Source of the DNA: Austropuccinia psidii
Lineage: Eukaryota > Basidiomycota > Pucciniomycetes > Pucciniales > Sphaerophragmiaceae
Direction: 5' to 3'
NCBI GenBank assembly: GCA_023105745.1
Contig: JALGQZ010000004.1
Span: forward strand, 40,748,437-40,812,436
Length of the DNA stretch: 64,000 bases
The position numbers and the translations under genes were made by a program. Positions 11,107 to 23,478 of the stretch are shown piece by piece. A model generated the notes under the pieces. The model was given only the letters and a program-made list of their open reading frames with translations. It did no database searches and was not told the origin of the DNA. Each line of letters begins with the position of its first letter. Position 1 is the first letter of the stretch.

Positions 11107-12544
11107 TGTCAGGCTGAGTCAATGTTGAAGCAGTAATTAGGCTATTTACAACTAAAGCTTTGACTGTGACATGTAGAAAATAATTTAAGATAAGAGTGGT
11201 TAGAGTAAAAATAAAGATTTATAATATAATTAAAGGGTTCTACTATTAAATAATAGTGGTGGTGAGCGCTATTGAGAACCCTGGGTGCAGTCTTACCAGT
11301 TGGATTACTATAACAAGAGCTACAATAGTTAAGATTATAGTTATACCTGATTATTACACAAGAGTAAAACTGTTTTAGACAGTTTACTATGTAGGATATT
11401 CAATAGCAGGATGAGGAAAGCAATTCTGGCTGTGAAAAGCCTCCTTTTTATCATGAAATGGGGTGGAAAGGGTACTAGACCTTTCCATGTAGAGGAAGTG
11501 AAGATTTTTCACTCTCTGGGGCTGGCTTGTGGTTTGCAAACAGTCTTTATAGCCTGTATTGGGCTCAGGTGGGGTTTTGAAACCACATCTGGGAAGTTTT
11601 CACCAATACAGGGTGAAGATTTTCATCTGGGGACCTCACAGCCTGCTTCTGACGTGTATGACGCGTAGAATGCTGTACAGAAACTGTATGAGACACCAGT
11701 ATTGACTGAAATATGAGGTATTGAAGTAGAAAAAGCTCCTTTGTCTATTTGACACCTCATATTCATGGTTATGGGATATTATCACAAGGTAAGGCTGTAT
11801 TGGTCACAATGTGGGATTTTGTCCTTAAATCAGCTATAGCTTTGTCAGTATTTGAGATGTCAACCTCAAAACTGAGCCAGTGTGTAGCCCTGTATGCTTT
11901 CTACACAATGATACCTTATTTGATATGGCTATCATTAAATATGGCAAAGTTATGCCATGTACAAGATTTTTGTACATATGTGTGGTTTAGGACAAAATCT
12001 GTACTGAGCTTGTTTTCCCCATACCTTCTGCTATAGTTCAGATATGGGGGAATGAATGACACCATCAGATAGGCCTGATTGTGCTCTTTCCAAAAAGACC
12101 CCACTTCAAGTATCTCACACTAAAACTGTAGAAGTTAGATGAGAGGTGAATGTTTTGTTCACCCTTATTTGGCCTGAAATTGACCATAATTCCAGGAATA
12201 TTGGTGCTAACTCAGTTTGGCTGGTACCATTGGATAGCCCTGACTTAGAGCTTCATTTTGAATACCCATTTGATGGGGCTAAGCCTCTCCTTCTGGACTT
12301 TACATGAGAGGTGAAAATTAAGGTTTATGCTCAGCAATAACTTTGAGCAGGAATAACTTTGTTATTCTTTGTTCTATGGTGATGGAACTTATATTTTCAG
12401 AAAGAAGTGAGTTTCCTCTTTCTTTTGATACCTTTTGAGCTGATTTGGCTCAGCTCCATGGTTTGGTGGTATCTTGGCTATACCATTGGCTTATGGTATT
12501 TTGGCTGTCATGCTTGTACTCTGGTTTTGAGTCACAGGCTGACA
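11107..12544 (-). repeat. B1 3' LTR
   Basis: 1,438 bp with TGTCAG/CTGACA inverted ends. It matches 29571-31009 and the two B2 LTRs end to end. Several CTGTATTG/CAATACAG words (for example near 11550 and 11605) recur here and in the E and F LTRs. A GGGTTCT...AGAACCC hairpin lies at 11235-11281. Confidence 0.93.
11235..11281 (-). promoter_or_regulatory. Conserved hairpin in B-family LTR with covariation
   Basis: Outer arms GGGTTCT (11235-11241) and AGAACCC (11275-11281) enclose an inner ACTAT...ATAGT stem and the invariant GGTGGTGAGCGCT. In B2 (41129-41175) the spacing is identical but the arms are GGGCTTT and AAAGCCC, a paired compensatory change. This supports a selected stem in the LTR RNA or DNA, read as its complement in the element's sense strand. 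Its role is unknown; packaging, polyadenylation or reverse-transcription control are guesses. Confidence 0.55.
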
Positions 12545-12556
12545 TAACCTCCCTCT
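12545..12556 (-). promoter_or_regulatory. Polypurine tract of B1
   Basis: In the sense strand AGAGGGAGGTTA abuts the 3' LTR, the usual position of the plus-strand primer. B2 has AGAGGGAGGGTA at the same place. Confidence 0.75.
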
Positions 12557-12568
12557 AAAAAAGGCTCA

Positions 12569-13269
12569 TCATGGATGAGACTGTTCACTCCTCCTAGAGG
12601 CCCTACATCTCCTTAAATGAAGGTTCCCATCTGGTATGGCATCTTCTGCCAACCATTTGTCTTTATCAGCTGTTTGTTTCTTGTATCTGACTAAATATTG
12701 TCTTTGATCCTTCCCATTGAGTCTGATCGTCCTGGCCCTGATGATCTTACTCACAGGTCCTGGGGAGCCCTCCACTTCCACTATATCAGGTGGTGTGGGG
12801 GTCTTATTCCTGGAGGGGAATTTGTCCTCCTCTGTTTGGAAGTATGGCTTGACCAAACTTGCTGGAAAGACTGGGTGCTTCCTGGAAACTTGCCCTGTAA
12901 GTTTGACTTCTACTGCATTCTTCCCTATCAATTTAATGATAGTTAAGGGCCCTACAAATAAGTCTCTCATTTTCTTAGGTCCTTTAAGGTTATTAAATTT
13001 CAGTGTGGAGACTGGCACCTGGTCCCCTTCCTTAAAGTCATGTCCCATGTGTGTCTTGTCCCACCTCTGCTTATTATATTCCTTTGCTTCAGATATGCAT
13101 TTGGAAGCTGTGTCACAAGCTCTCTTTCACATATCATGGAAGTCTTTGGCTGGTGGGTGGATGGTCAAAAGATTTTTCTTGAAGTGATCCACTGGAAACA
13201 AGGGATTCCACCATTTCTCTACCATTGCAGGTGTTCTTCCTGTGGTAGAGTGCTGACTTGTATTATAAG
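12569..13269 (-). pseudogene. B1 integrase C-terminus with chromodomain (fragment)
   Basis: The intact part runs from the GPY/F-like module ([20 protein letters not shown]) to a C-terminal chromodomain (YLVRYKKQTADKDKWL) and stops at 12569. Upstream, 13048-13269, degraded codons still match the B2 integrase ([10 protein letters not shown] and the segment before it) up to the sequence TTATAAG, where element A begins. The catalytic core is absent, lost with the 1.9 kb missing from B1. In the family the chromodomain steers integration toward marked chromatin; here it is only a relic. Confidence 0.9.
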
Positions 13270-15188
13270 TGTAAGATGTGACTATGAAGCTGATGATAAT
13301 ATTACTATTAATAAACAGTACTATGCCTGTTCTTATGAAATATAATCATAAAATATTATTATAACCACAATTAAATAATTAAAGAATTATTTCTTTCACG
13401 TGTCAAACACTACTAGTGATTTTAACAGTGAGCAAGTAATTGTCTACAAGAATCAATTACAAGAAGAATTTAATAATAAAAACTTCTTTTGTTAAAATAA
13501 TAAAATTATTTTTATATATCATTATATTTTGCAAGAATAATTATAAAGCTAATTCTTGAAGAAAACTATTACTAGAGAAAAACTTTAAGAATTAAAGACA
13601 AATCACTCACTAATACTCCAAAGAACTTATTAATAGATAAAAGTAGAGAAATTTGACATAGAATTGTGGATTTAAGAGATCAAAATGATTTATAGCAGGA
13701 TTACAACAATATATAGTTGGATTCTATGATTTCACGTCTTTCTTATTGATTCTGAAAGATTTAAAACACTTAAGAATAGTTTAACTAATACTTGTTGGTA
13801 ATAATGATATAAAATGATAATAAGATGATGATGCGGAAAAAACAGCAAGAGAAAGCCTCTTTTAAGTCAACAACAGCTCACAGAGGCGTGCCATGGAGCA
13901 AACTGAAAAAGCAGTGAGTGAGAAAGCATTAAACCCTTTTGGATTAGTACTTACATCATCTGTTGTCACGTAAAATTATCATAATTGCTTAATTGAGGCT
14001 TTTACATGACTACCAACCTCAATATGGTTAAGAATAAAAGGAGTAACATTTGTGAACATTCTTTTATTCCAAAGTAATCATTGATTTCCCAAAGTTATCA
14101 ATGTTATTGACAATTTCATCACAGGTTGTATTTACTGTGAATTTTTGAAGATTCAGTGTTTCACGTAGAATAACCAAAAATAGACTGTAAGTAAAACGTT
14201 TAATTTTACAAGTAAAACTGTAATTCTTTTTGGTTGTACAATAGATCATACAGTTCCCAATTAGTCCTGAAAGTTTCAGAAAGATTCATTAAGAATTGTA
14301 TTTTTAATGAATTTTTGAAGGTTTTACCTCATTTCTATGTAGAATTGCAAATATCAGTGTTTGGCTGGTTGCTATGAGGTAAATCAATGGATACTAGTCC
14401 AAAAAGGGTTTTAATTACTCTTTTGGGGTTTATCCATGGAAATTCATTAGTAATTGACATGGTTACAGGAGTGTAAGTAGCTTTTTACTTCCTTGGCACA
14501 TCAAAATAGCAGGGTATTTGCTATTTTCTGGTGTTTTACAGTAGTTGTAACTTGGTAACCAAATTCCCAAAGAGGTTTAGTTCACCAATTGGGTCAAGAT
14601 CAGCCATGGAACCAAGCTTTGGAGCTATCCATGCCTCTGGGGCCTCAGAAGTTGGGTACCCTGGCTCTCTTTGATGTCTTTTGTCCCCCTTGCTTATTTT
14701 TCACGTCAAAATAGAAATTTAAGCTTAAAGTGAGATATCCACTATGGGTGTACCAAAAGTGCATGTAAGAATACCATAATATTAAGTGCTCAAAACATGT
14801 ATAGCACTATTCTTAGTGTATATGTAACATGGGATTTCTCACTTTCCCATTATTTTGGCGTAAAATCAAGAAAAACAAAACTTTTCACGGATCTTTTATG
14901 TGGCATTAATGATGTGGTGTTGAAGTATTTTCCATATTACCACCCCAAAGAGTTAATTTGAGCTTATTCACTCTATGGAGCTACCCTAGGTGAATTTTTG
15001 TGTAGAATCCAAATCTGGCCTTAAATCCGTGGATTTACTTACTCACTAAAAAGTTATTCATCTTTTCTGAAATCAAAAATGATGAATTTTGAATATATGC
15101 ATGATTTATGAGTTATGTATAATTAAAAATTTCTTTTTAAGATAATTGTGGCCTATTTGGGTATGTAAAATATACCTCAAGGCTCACA
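13270..15188 (-). repeat. Element A 3' LTR
   Basis: 1,919 bp, plus-strand ends TGTAAGATG and GGCTCACA. The left boundary is fixed by loss of similarity between B1 and B2 at 13269, and by the right LTR starting TGGAAGATG two bases after the PBS. Differences from the other LTR are concentrated at CpG sites. Confidence 0.9.
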
Positions 15189-15200
15189 TTCCCTCCCACC
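15189..15200 (-). promoter_or_regulatory. Polypurine tract of element A
   Basis: In sense, GGTGGGAGGGAA directly precedes the TGTGAGCC start of the 3' LTR. Confidence 0.78.
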
Positions 15201-15328
15201 AAAAAATAAAATTGTACTACAATTTTATTAGTGATAAAAGAATAAAGCCCCAAAGGGGGTTAATGTCCACTGTCCAACCTCTTTTCATTACTCAGATCAA
15301 GTAATTTAAGGCACATTTACAGACAAAT

Positions 15329-16579
15329 TCAGGCTTGTGGCCTTCTTTCATGTCTAAATCTTAAGAGTTTATCTGAGTCAGGTATTTCTGATTTTGCCAT
15401 CCATTCATCTTCATGTACTGGATTTCTATATCTGACAAGATATTCTCTTTGATTTTTACCCCTAAGTCTCCTTTCTTTAATGACTTTCTTCATCTTTTTG
15501 TCTTCATTCTGTTCCACAGGTGGTACAGTTAAAGGAGTTGGGTTCCCTAAAGGAAACAATTCTTTATCAGCTGGTTGATAAGGCTTTATCAAGCTGACTG
15601 GAAAGGTAGGATGTTGATTTTCCAATTCACCACTCAATTCCACTTGAACTGCATTGGTTCCATGTAAGGAAACAATAACAAAAGGTCCTACATAAGAATC
15701 TTTAAGTTTCTTTGGGCCTTTGATACTATTAAAATTCAAGGTTGAAGCTAAAACGAAGTCCCCTATTTTGAAGTCTGGTACTTTATGACTCTTGTCCCAC
15801 TTCTGTTTTGCATAATCAAAAGCATCATCAATACTCTGTTTTGCATGAAGTCTTACTTTATCAAGCATTATTTTGAAGCTGGAAGCTGTAGGATGAATGT
15901 CAATAGAGTCTTTCCTCAGTGTGTCTGCTGGGAGTCTTGGATTCCATCCTTTTTCTAACATAGCAGGAGTTTGTCCTGTGGCAGAATGGACTGATGTCTT
16001 ATATGCCAATTCTAATGCAGGTATCAGAGTGCACCAGTCATGGGTAAAGCCATCTGAGTCTTTGAGTTCTAATCCATAAGCACAAAATCTCCTGATCATG
16101 TCCTCTAAAGTTTGAATCATTCTCTCTGCTAGCCCATCTGTCTGAGGGTGATATGCTGTAGAGAATGATAACTTAGTCCCAAACAATCTATGAAGATTGG
16201 TCAAAAGTGCAGATGTGAATTTAGGATCTCTGTCACTTATGATATTCTTAAATAATCCAGTATGAGAAATAACTCTACTCCATAAAAGAAGAGCTGTATC
16301 CATAGCAGTGTCATGTTTATGACATGGTAAGAATATGGGAGTTTTGCTATATCTGTCTACTATGACTAAACAAGCATTATAACTTCTGTCACCACTTGGA
16401 GGAAGTGCTGTGACCCAATCCATGTGAACAACTTCCCATGGGGATTTTGGTTCTTGAATATGGATCATAAGTCCAAATTTCTTGCCTGTACTCCTGTTTG
16501 CTTTTTGGCATCTGTCACAGGTATGGCAATATTCAATGGTCTCTTTTCTCCAAGATGGCCACCATGCACAGTTCTTCAC
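15329..16579 (-). pseudogene. Element A integrase with chromodomain
   Basis: About 416 codons, open from just after a TAA stop (16583-16585) that interrupts the pol frame. Visible in order: CHTCDRCQK (the CC half of the HHCC zinc-binding domain; the HH half, HECHD...GH, lies upstream of the stop), the DDE core with [16 protein letters not shown] and DGLAERMIQ, a GPY/F module (VGPFVIVSLHGTNAVQVELS), and a C-terminal chromodomain-like segment (YLVRYRNPVHEDEWM). The enzyme inserts retroelement DNA; the chromodomain probably targets it. All three catalytic acidic residues are present, so the only visible lesion in this piece is the upstream stop. Confidence 0.93.
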
Positions 16580-16582
16580 TTT

Positions 16583-17665
16583 TTAAAGTGTTCTGTCTTC
16601 TGACAGGTGTCCAGAGTAGATACTATCATGACATTCATGAAGAATAGTATTGATAAGTAATCTACTGCATAATGTCATAACACAAGAATGTTTTGTTCTG
16701 TGGTAAATGATCCCATCAAACAAGTGAAATCTTCCTTCAGAATAGGAATTTTTCCAAACTTCATCAAGTGCATTGACTAAAGATGTATCCTTGCAGTCTT
16801 TATCTAATAAAGAAGTCAAGATATGGCAATTCTTGTCTTGTTTATAAGATTCTCTGACCTCTTCAAAGAATTCAGTCCCAATATCAGTTATGTTAATTAC
16901 TTCAATTGGAATCTGTGGTTCAGCTTCTAAGGGTACATAAGCTGGGTTATCAGGGGTGTTGGCTAAAGCCCATCTACTAAGTCCATCAGCATTCTTGTGA
17001 ATGTTTCCTGCTTTATGAACTATAGTCATGTTTCCTCTATATTCTTGAATAGCTATTTGCCACCTCAACATATGTCTGTTGGGAGTTTTCATGTTAAGAA
17101 GTGATTTTACTGCATTACAGTCAGTTATCACTTCAAAAACACTGCCATCAAGGTAATAGTGCAATTTCTCAAGTGCCCATACCAAACATAAGCACTCCAT
17201 TTGGCTTGCACCATATCTGGCTTCTGTTGGTCTGATTTGTCTTGAGATATAACAAACTGGTCCTTCTGTAGGTTTGTCATTAATGATTTGGACTTGATGT
17301 AGGGCTGCCCCTAATCCATCTCCACATGCATCAATGTATAACTTAAAGGGAATATTCCAGTCAGGCATGAGGAGTAAAGGTGCTTCTGTAAGGACTTTCT
17401 TTATTTTCTCATAAGCTTTAATTCTCTCCTGTGTCATCTCAAATACAGTCTGTTGATCACAGATTCTATAGAGTGATTTGGCTAGAATTGCAAAGTCTTT
17501 CAAGTGTTGCCTATAGTAACTAGCAAATCCAAGAAAAGACATCATTTCTTTTTTATTCTGGGGTATTGGCTTAAGTAGTACTGCTGCCACTTTATTTTTG
17601 TCAATACCCAAGCTTAAACCAGAAACAACATGTCCTAATGCTTTAAGTTCTTCAAAACCAAAGTT
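16583..17665 (-). pseudogene. Element A RT thumb and RNase H
   Basis: Frame running from just after the TGA at 17666 to the TAA at 16583. It contains the connection motif [16 protein letters not shown] and the RNase H region: [13 protein letters not shown] with the first catalytic Asp, [14 protein letters not shown] with the Glu, and [12 protein letters not shown] with the second Asp. It ends in the HECHD...GHLSEDR zinc-binding half of integrase. In element B the residue at the TGA position is Cys, so the stop is a single-base change of TGC or TGT. Confidence 0.92.
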
Positions 17666-18334
17666 TCATTTCTTAAGTGAAATTTTCATATTCACTTCTG
17701 CAACTTTGTGAAGTACTTTTGCAAGTCTTTCAAGGTGCAAAGACCATGAATCAGAACATATAATAATATCATCAATATAAATGATAAGCCATCCTTCAGA
17801 CAATTCTGTGGGGAAGATGGTATTCATCATTCTTTGATAATGAGATGGAGCATTCTTAATGCCAAATGGCATTCTAAGATACTCATAAATACCACAGTGA
17901 GTGATAATTCTAAGTAATCTCTTAGCTTTAGGCGTCAAAACATTTTGATGGAAGCCTTTTAATGCATCCATTGATGTTATATACTTGGCTTTAGACAATT
18001 GAGTCAAGGTTTCTTGGATTCTAGGGATTGGATACCTATCTGGAACTGTGTAGGTATTCAAGGCTTTAAAATCTCCAACCATTCTTGACTTATCATTATG
18101 CCAAGCAATGATAACAGGTGTTGTCACTTCAACCTCCTCATTATTGCCTACTTTCCTTAGTACACCAAGTTGAATTAACTCTTGGATATGTTTCTCCAAG
18201 GCTTCTCTAGCTCTGGGACTGGCTGGATAGGCTGGTCTTCTAAGTACTGGGGGATATTGTCTGTCAATATTAAGAGTAATATCAACTTCATGTCCTCTTA
18301 TAGCACCTAATGGTTCATTATCAGAGGCAAATGC
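17666..18334 (-). pseudogene. Element A reverse transcriptase, fingers and palm
   Basis: Carries PLGAIRGHEVDITLN, RRPAYPASPRAREALEKHI, SRMVGDFKALNTYTVPDRYP, MDALKGFHQN, MPFGIKNAPSHYQRMM and the catalytic IIYIDDIIICS box. The N-terminal edge is cut at 18334 by solo LTR C2 and continues at 20178. Removing C2 and one copy of its TSD restores an uninterrupted frame, so A was still open here when C2 landed. The frame ends at the TGA 17666-17668. Confidence 0.94.
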
Positions 18335-20172
18335 TGTGAGCCTTAGAGGTAATTTCATATACCCAAAAGACCACAAATATAAAAAATAACATATTAATAT
18401 AAATAAAATAAATTTATTTATATTATTAAAATAAAAATCAAAATATAAATATAAAATTATATTAAAAATAAAAAATTAATTACAATTTAAAAATAAAAAA
18501 TACATTAAATTTTGTAAGTATAAAATTACTTTTATACTTGAAAAAATTAAGTAAAAATAAAATTTTAACAAAATTGTGAAAAAATTAATAAATTTGGAAA
18601 AAAGTTATATAAAAATTATCATAACTTTTTATCCAATAAATAAACACATAAAATTTATTTCACCATTGGATTCCTCATAAAAAATCAGGTGGGGTCACCT
18701 CTGAGTGAAATTTTTGTAACTCAACTCTAAATAAGCTTAAATTAAGTTTTTAGTATTTTCAATACAAAAGTTGAAAATCCTCAAAACCTTAATTTAATTC
18801 ACACCACATGTGGTGTTAACCATCAATTGTTGTGTTAAAATTGAGGTGTTGTGTTTAGTTTAGAAGTTATGAGGAATTGAAGTATTTTCAATTGAATTCA
18901 ATTGAAATGTCAAAATGTGCGCGTGTATTACATAAGTGAACTTTGATTTACATATGAGGTGTCAATTATTACTGTATTGTACTGTACAATTGAATTGAAT
19001 TACATATGTAAATTATAAGTATAATACATGATGAGAAATTAAAGGAAAAATAAATTGGAAAGATTAAATTTGGGGGGGAAAAGGAACTCCAGCTCTAAGG
19101 GGGAGCTAGACCCCCAAAATCCTTGCTGACAGGCATGGGATGTCAAAATTCACGCAAAAGTTCATCACTTTTGGCCTGGAATTGAGTTACAGGGTCTGTG
19201 GACTCAATTGATGATGAGGTTTTGATACCAACTGGGGTAGTTTTAGCTGTTGCCAAGAGGGTAAAACTACCCTTAAGATAAAACCATCAGAGTAAAAACA
19301 GTTTTAACTGGTTTCTACGACTCTGACACACATTCTGACGTGTTTTGAAGGCTCTAGGCCTGGTATTGCTATATTAATGGCTGATTTAAGGGTCTAAAAT
19401 GGCTAAAAATGGCTAAAAATGGCTTAAACCAGCCCTTTTTGGTCTAAACCAGGGTTCAATGATGCCATAATTGGCTTTTCTGTTGTCAGACTGTTTTTCA
19501 CGACTGACAAGAGTAAATTTTACTTTTGGAGTAAGAGAATTGATGGCTATAAAAGAATGTCTTCTTTGCCCCACTTTTCTCTTCATGTTAGAATCTTTTC
19601 CTTTTATTAATTAGTTTAAAACTGTTAAACCAATCAATAAAAGATTCCAACCACCCTTTTTAAATCATTTTGAACCTTTTAACCACGTGAAAAAATCATT
19701 ATAATCATTGTTTGTAACTCTTATAATCATTTTTACCCCTGAACCACCCCAAAAGTGAATTAAAGCATCTTTCATCACTGTTAACTTTGTCACTTTGTTT
19801 CCAAATTCACTCTGGTCACTTTTGGGCGTGTTTTCTCTTTAATATTCTTTTTAAAGACTTTGTTCTTTAATTAATTGCTTGCAGTTCTTTGCTCAATTAC
19901 TTCCAATTGAAATTGCTCTTGAAGAAATTTCTTTTGTAGCCTTAAAATATCTCTTGTAGAGTATTTTTTGGATAAATTTTTATTGTTGGTAAAACAATAA
20001 ATTTTTATAATATTATTGTTTTATACTAATAAAGTTATAAACAATAAAATTGGCGTGTTTTCTCTTAAAAATAATATTTCATACTATTTTTAATTGATTT
20101 TTACCTTATACAAATTTTGAGGACAGGAAAAGTACTTGATTTTTAATCAAAGTTTCATATCCACACCTTACA
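18335..20172 (+). mobile_element. Solo LTR C2, inserted in element A pol
   Basis: 1,838 bp, TGTGAGCC...CCTTACA, with TSD AATGC at 18330-18334 and 20173-20177. It lies in the opposite orientation to A. It is the innermost of four nested insertions (transposase, then B1, then A, then C2). It matches C1 and C3; it has fewer copies of the GGCTAAAAAT unit than C1. Confidence 0.94.
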
Positions 20173-20177
20173 AATGC

Positions 20178-21155
20178 AGTATTGTATGTGTATAACACGT
20201 CAATAAGTTCATTCCTCATTTTAGGTGACAATGATGGATTAATTTGTGCTTCAACAAGTTGTGTGGTCACAAATTCTTCCTTATAAGTATCTTTCTCAGA
20301 AGATACTACTGATATTTGCTTTGGCATATTGGAGAAAGCAAATTTCTTTCTTCTGTTTTCTCCAATTGTGAAATATCTGTCTTTATGGTTATTGATATTA
20401 ATACCATAAATACTTAAGTAATCATTTCCAAGAATGACATGTTGAGATGTGCAGTTGTCCATTACTACAACCTCAGCTTTCATTCTTATATTTCCTGTTG
20501 GATGGGGAAATACAAGAATAGTGTCTAATATACCCAAAGGGTACATATTGGTACTGGCACTACTGAATTGTACACCTTCTATTGGTAATAGATGGTTTTT
20601 CCATTCAGGAAGTATAGCTTGGAGATAATTTTTGCCTACACAAGTGCAAAATGCTCCTGTGTCCAAATTGACTTTGGCTTCAACATCATTCATCAGAATG
20701 GATGTGATACAAGATGCTCCAGCAGTATAACCTTTTCCTCTAGCAGGTTTGGTTTTACACATTCTGGCATCCTGAACATTAATCAGGTTGTAGCAATCTT
20801 CACTATACTGTGGCAAATGAGTATGTACTTCAGTGACCTCAAAGAAAGCTGTGATGTTTTCAATGGGATAGTCCTCCACTGGTGTATCTTCAGAGATTGC
20901 AGAGTCTTGATCAGATTCCTCCTTCTCTTCAGTACACTGAATTTCCTCAATGACTTGAACCTCATTGATTTTTGTCCTCTTAGTGCAAGTGTTGGCTAAA
21001 TTTGAAGTGCTTCCACATTTATGACACTTTAGGACAGGTTTTTCTGGTCTCTTATCCTCTCTGGGAATCTTAGAGGTCATCTTGGATTCTGTTGGGATCT
21101 TAGACCAAGTTTTACCAATTCTTGTTCTGGCAATGATATCTTCCATAGCATTAAT
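20178..21155 (-). pseudogene. Element A nucleocapsid end and protease
   Basis: The N-terminal part carries a zinc knuckle, CHKCGSTSNLANTC, in which the His of the CCHC pattern is replaced by Asn (element B2 keeps it). An acidic linker follows, then the retropepsin motif VNLDTGAFCTCVG with an intact D-T-G-A active site, then HVILGNDYL corresponding to the ILG flap-side motif, and finally the start of RT. The 3' end of this piece is the C2 insertion point. The upstream end is the TAA at 21156-21158, which aligns with an Ile codon in B. Confidence 0.88.
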
Positions 21156-22244
21156 TTAGTCCTCTGTTGAACAGGGTTCCACACATCTGCTTTTGATAGC
21201 ATGTTCCGAATCTCCTCCACACTTTCTTAATATTTTCATATTAATCATGGTGTCAGACATATCTGGCTGTAAAGCAGATAATCTGTCTTTTTGTTTGAAG
21301 AACCAAGCAAGTGGTTTATCTTTCTCTGAGTTACAAATGGCACTTTCAAAGGCATTTTCCATTTTAAACCTCCAAGAATTGTTGGCCCATTTGGTGATCA
21401 CTTCAGATTTCCACCAAGACCAATCATGTTTACCATGATCAATCCTCATTTTGTAATACCATTTCTTTGCAGTTCTGGTAAACAGACAATGTAATTTTCC
21501 CACTATGATTTCATCAGGTATATTAAAGTCTTCTTGCAACATATCAATAGTCCTGATGAATTCAATATGGTTGTATTCTCCTTCACCAGAGAATGTTGGC
21601 CATTCTTCCATTTTGGGAATATCTCTTGCAGAGTAGGCATTTTCTCCTAAGAATGGTGTGAGACTTTCTTTAACAGAAATTTTTTCTTCAGTTAAAGGTG
21701 TAGAATGTCTTGGCATATGTGGTGCATGATTCTTATGAATTTGTTCCACACTTGCAATTATTTCATTCTTCAACTTCTGCCTTTCACTGTCACTTTTAGC
21801 TAAGTGTATAGCAAATTGATTGGTATTCTCAATTATTTTCAAGACTTGGTCTTGTAGAGTTGTAAGTTGATTATTCACCTTAAAAATGGAAAGATCTCCC
21901 ATCTCATCATGCTGAACTTGGTACATGTTTTCAATTCTTTTGCAAGAATTGGTAATTGAGTCAAGTTTGGCATTTGTCACTTGGTGCAATTCAATGTATT
22001 TCTTGTCATTTTTCTTTAGTTCAACTATATCTGATGCAATTTTGGTTAATCTTCCATCAAGTTTACCAATTTCTACATTAATACTAGTTTGTACACCAGT
22101 TATTTGCGTGGAATGTTTCTGTTCATCCTTTCCTGCTCCTTGGCTGTGAATTCCATCAATGTCCTGGCCATATTGAAGACACTGTCCACGGCTGAAGGCT
22201 CCAATTTGGGGCTCCTGTACCCTTGTGGGTAAGGTCTGTGCCAA
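21156..22244 (-). pseudogene. Element A gag ORF2 (coiled coil and capsid)
   Basis: The first 150 residues are rich in heptad-like Ile, Leu and Lys and look like a coiled coil (for example KLDGRLTKIASDIVELKKND). The second half is the capsid-like region: MEEWPTFSGEGEYNHIEFIR, WYYKMRIDHGKHDWSWWKSE and WANNSWRFKMENAFESAI, all with clear counterparts in B1 and B2. This ORF overlaps the end of ORF1 in the -1 frame (overlap 22100-22403 if open sequence upstream is included). It ends at the TAA 21156-21158. Confidence 0.85.
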
Positions 22245-23090
22245 TTGGCTTTGCCTTTTCCTTTGCCTTGATGGTTCTTGGGACCTTTCTGCTTCTTCTG
22301 AGGTCCCTTGGGTTTGTCCTTGGACACTTCTGGAGCTGGTTTGGAGCTGGTAGACGCCACTGGTGCCTCTGTTTCCAAAGCTGGAGTCATTTCCAACTCT
22401 TTCTTATGGTCTATGGATAAAAGACTTTGGTTCTTCAACCAATTCTTTATCTTTTTGACCTTGTCTTTGCAAGACAGGGGGCTCCAACCTCCTAATAGTT
22501 CTATGGTCTTCTCCTGACCCAGAAAGCTCTTGATGTGTAAGTAGGAGTTCATGGCCCCCTGCCAAAGGCTTGGGCAGATTTCCCACTCTTCCTCCTTGGC
22601 TGCTCTGAGCCAATTTTTGTACTGGCATTGATATATTTCTATCGCTGCCACCTGGAAGTGGTTCAACCCTGGAAATAATATCATAAATTAGTTCAGGCTC
22701 AGAATTCACGTCAAAATCTGTTGGTACAGACCTTGGGGAATGGGGGGCAACTCTGGCATCCTCCAGATGTGTCTTTCTTGTGGAAGATTTGGCACTTCTG
22801 GATTTGGTCTTGCCTCTTCTTTGTCCACATCCATCTGGTTGGACTGAATAGTTGCTTCAATTTCTGGTATGCACCATTTTCACGTCAATTTAAGGATGCA
22901 AAGGTGAAAAAAATAAGATAAAATACACACCTTTTGGTGGTAATTTAGCTCTTTCTGAGTTAAATAAGGTGCCTCTTTTAGCAATTTGCACCTCAATACT
23001 TTCTTCAGATTCTGCTTCTGAAGATTCAGGACTAGTGATGTATCTTTTACTGAGTCTGTTTCCAGCTGCACAGTATTTGATTAAAGACAC
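22100..23090 (-). pseudogene. Element A gag ORF1, spliced
   Basis: Two coding segments join across an intron at 22930-22864 (67 nt, GTGTGT...TACCAG). The upstream one ends SERAKLPPK and the downstream one continues EIEATIQSNQMDVDKEEARP in the same frame as the helical segment NWLRAAKEEEWEICPSLWQG and the Lys-rich tail ending NRNIPRK at 22100. A TGA and a TAA near 22720-22700 fall inside a second possible intron (GTGAAT...TTTCCAG, 41 nt), which would leave the frame off by one, so that part is uncertain. No ATG is evident at the 5' end of the open frame (23090). B1 and B2 have the homologous ORF with an intron at a comparable place. Function unknown; an N-terminal gag domain is likely. Confidence 0.6.
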
Positions 23091-23460
23091 TTTAAAGAGA
23101 AAATATGATAAAAGAAATTATTTTTATGATTTAAGATATTTTTAAAAGATTTTTATAAGTTTTATTATTTTTTGATATTTAAAAAAATATTCTTTTCAAA
23201 GAAAAAAGTATTAAAAATCAAGAATTTGAATAAAAAAATTAAGTCAGAGTAACTCAAAGAATAATTTTATAAGTTTTTGGATGTGAAAAAGCCACGTGTA
23301 TAAACAGTACAAAATTCAACCAAATTCCTCAATGAAATAAGATTTTAAGACAATTTCAAAATTAAAAATAATTTTTCTTTAAATCAAAGAAAAAAAATAT
23401 TAAATTAATATATTTTAGAGCTTAAAAATATATTCAATTAAGGGTACAAGGTTTAAAAAA

Positions 23461-23476
23461 CACGGCTAGGCCCCCA
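23461..23476 (-). promoter_or_regulatory. Candidate primer-binding site, element A
   Basis: In sense, TGGGGGCCTAGCCGTG lies two bases after the 5' LTR. It starts with TGG, as expected for pairing with a tRNA CCA end. B1 and B2 have nearly the same 16-mer at the same place. I cannot name the tRNA. The 380 bp between this site and gag is AT-rich leader. Confidence 0.55.
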
Positions 23477-23478
23477 AA

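Noticed and set aside
12698..13345. Plus-strand frames opposite the B1 integrase fragment
   Set aside because: Shadows of the minus-strand integrase and chromodomain coding sequence.
22404..22709. 101-codon frame overlapping element A gag ORF1
   Set aside because: Same strand but the alternative frame; the ORF1 frame has the splice-consistent, homologous sequence.
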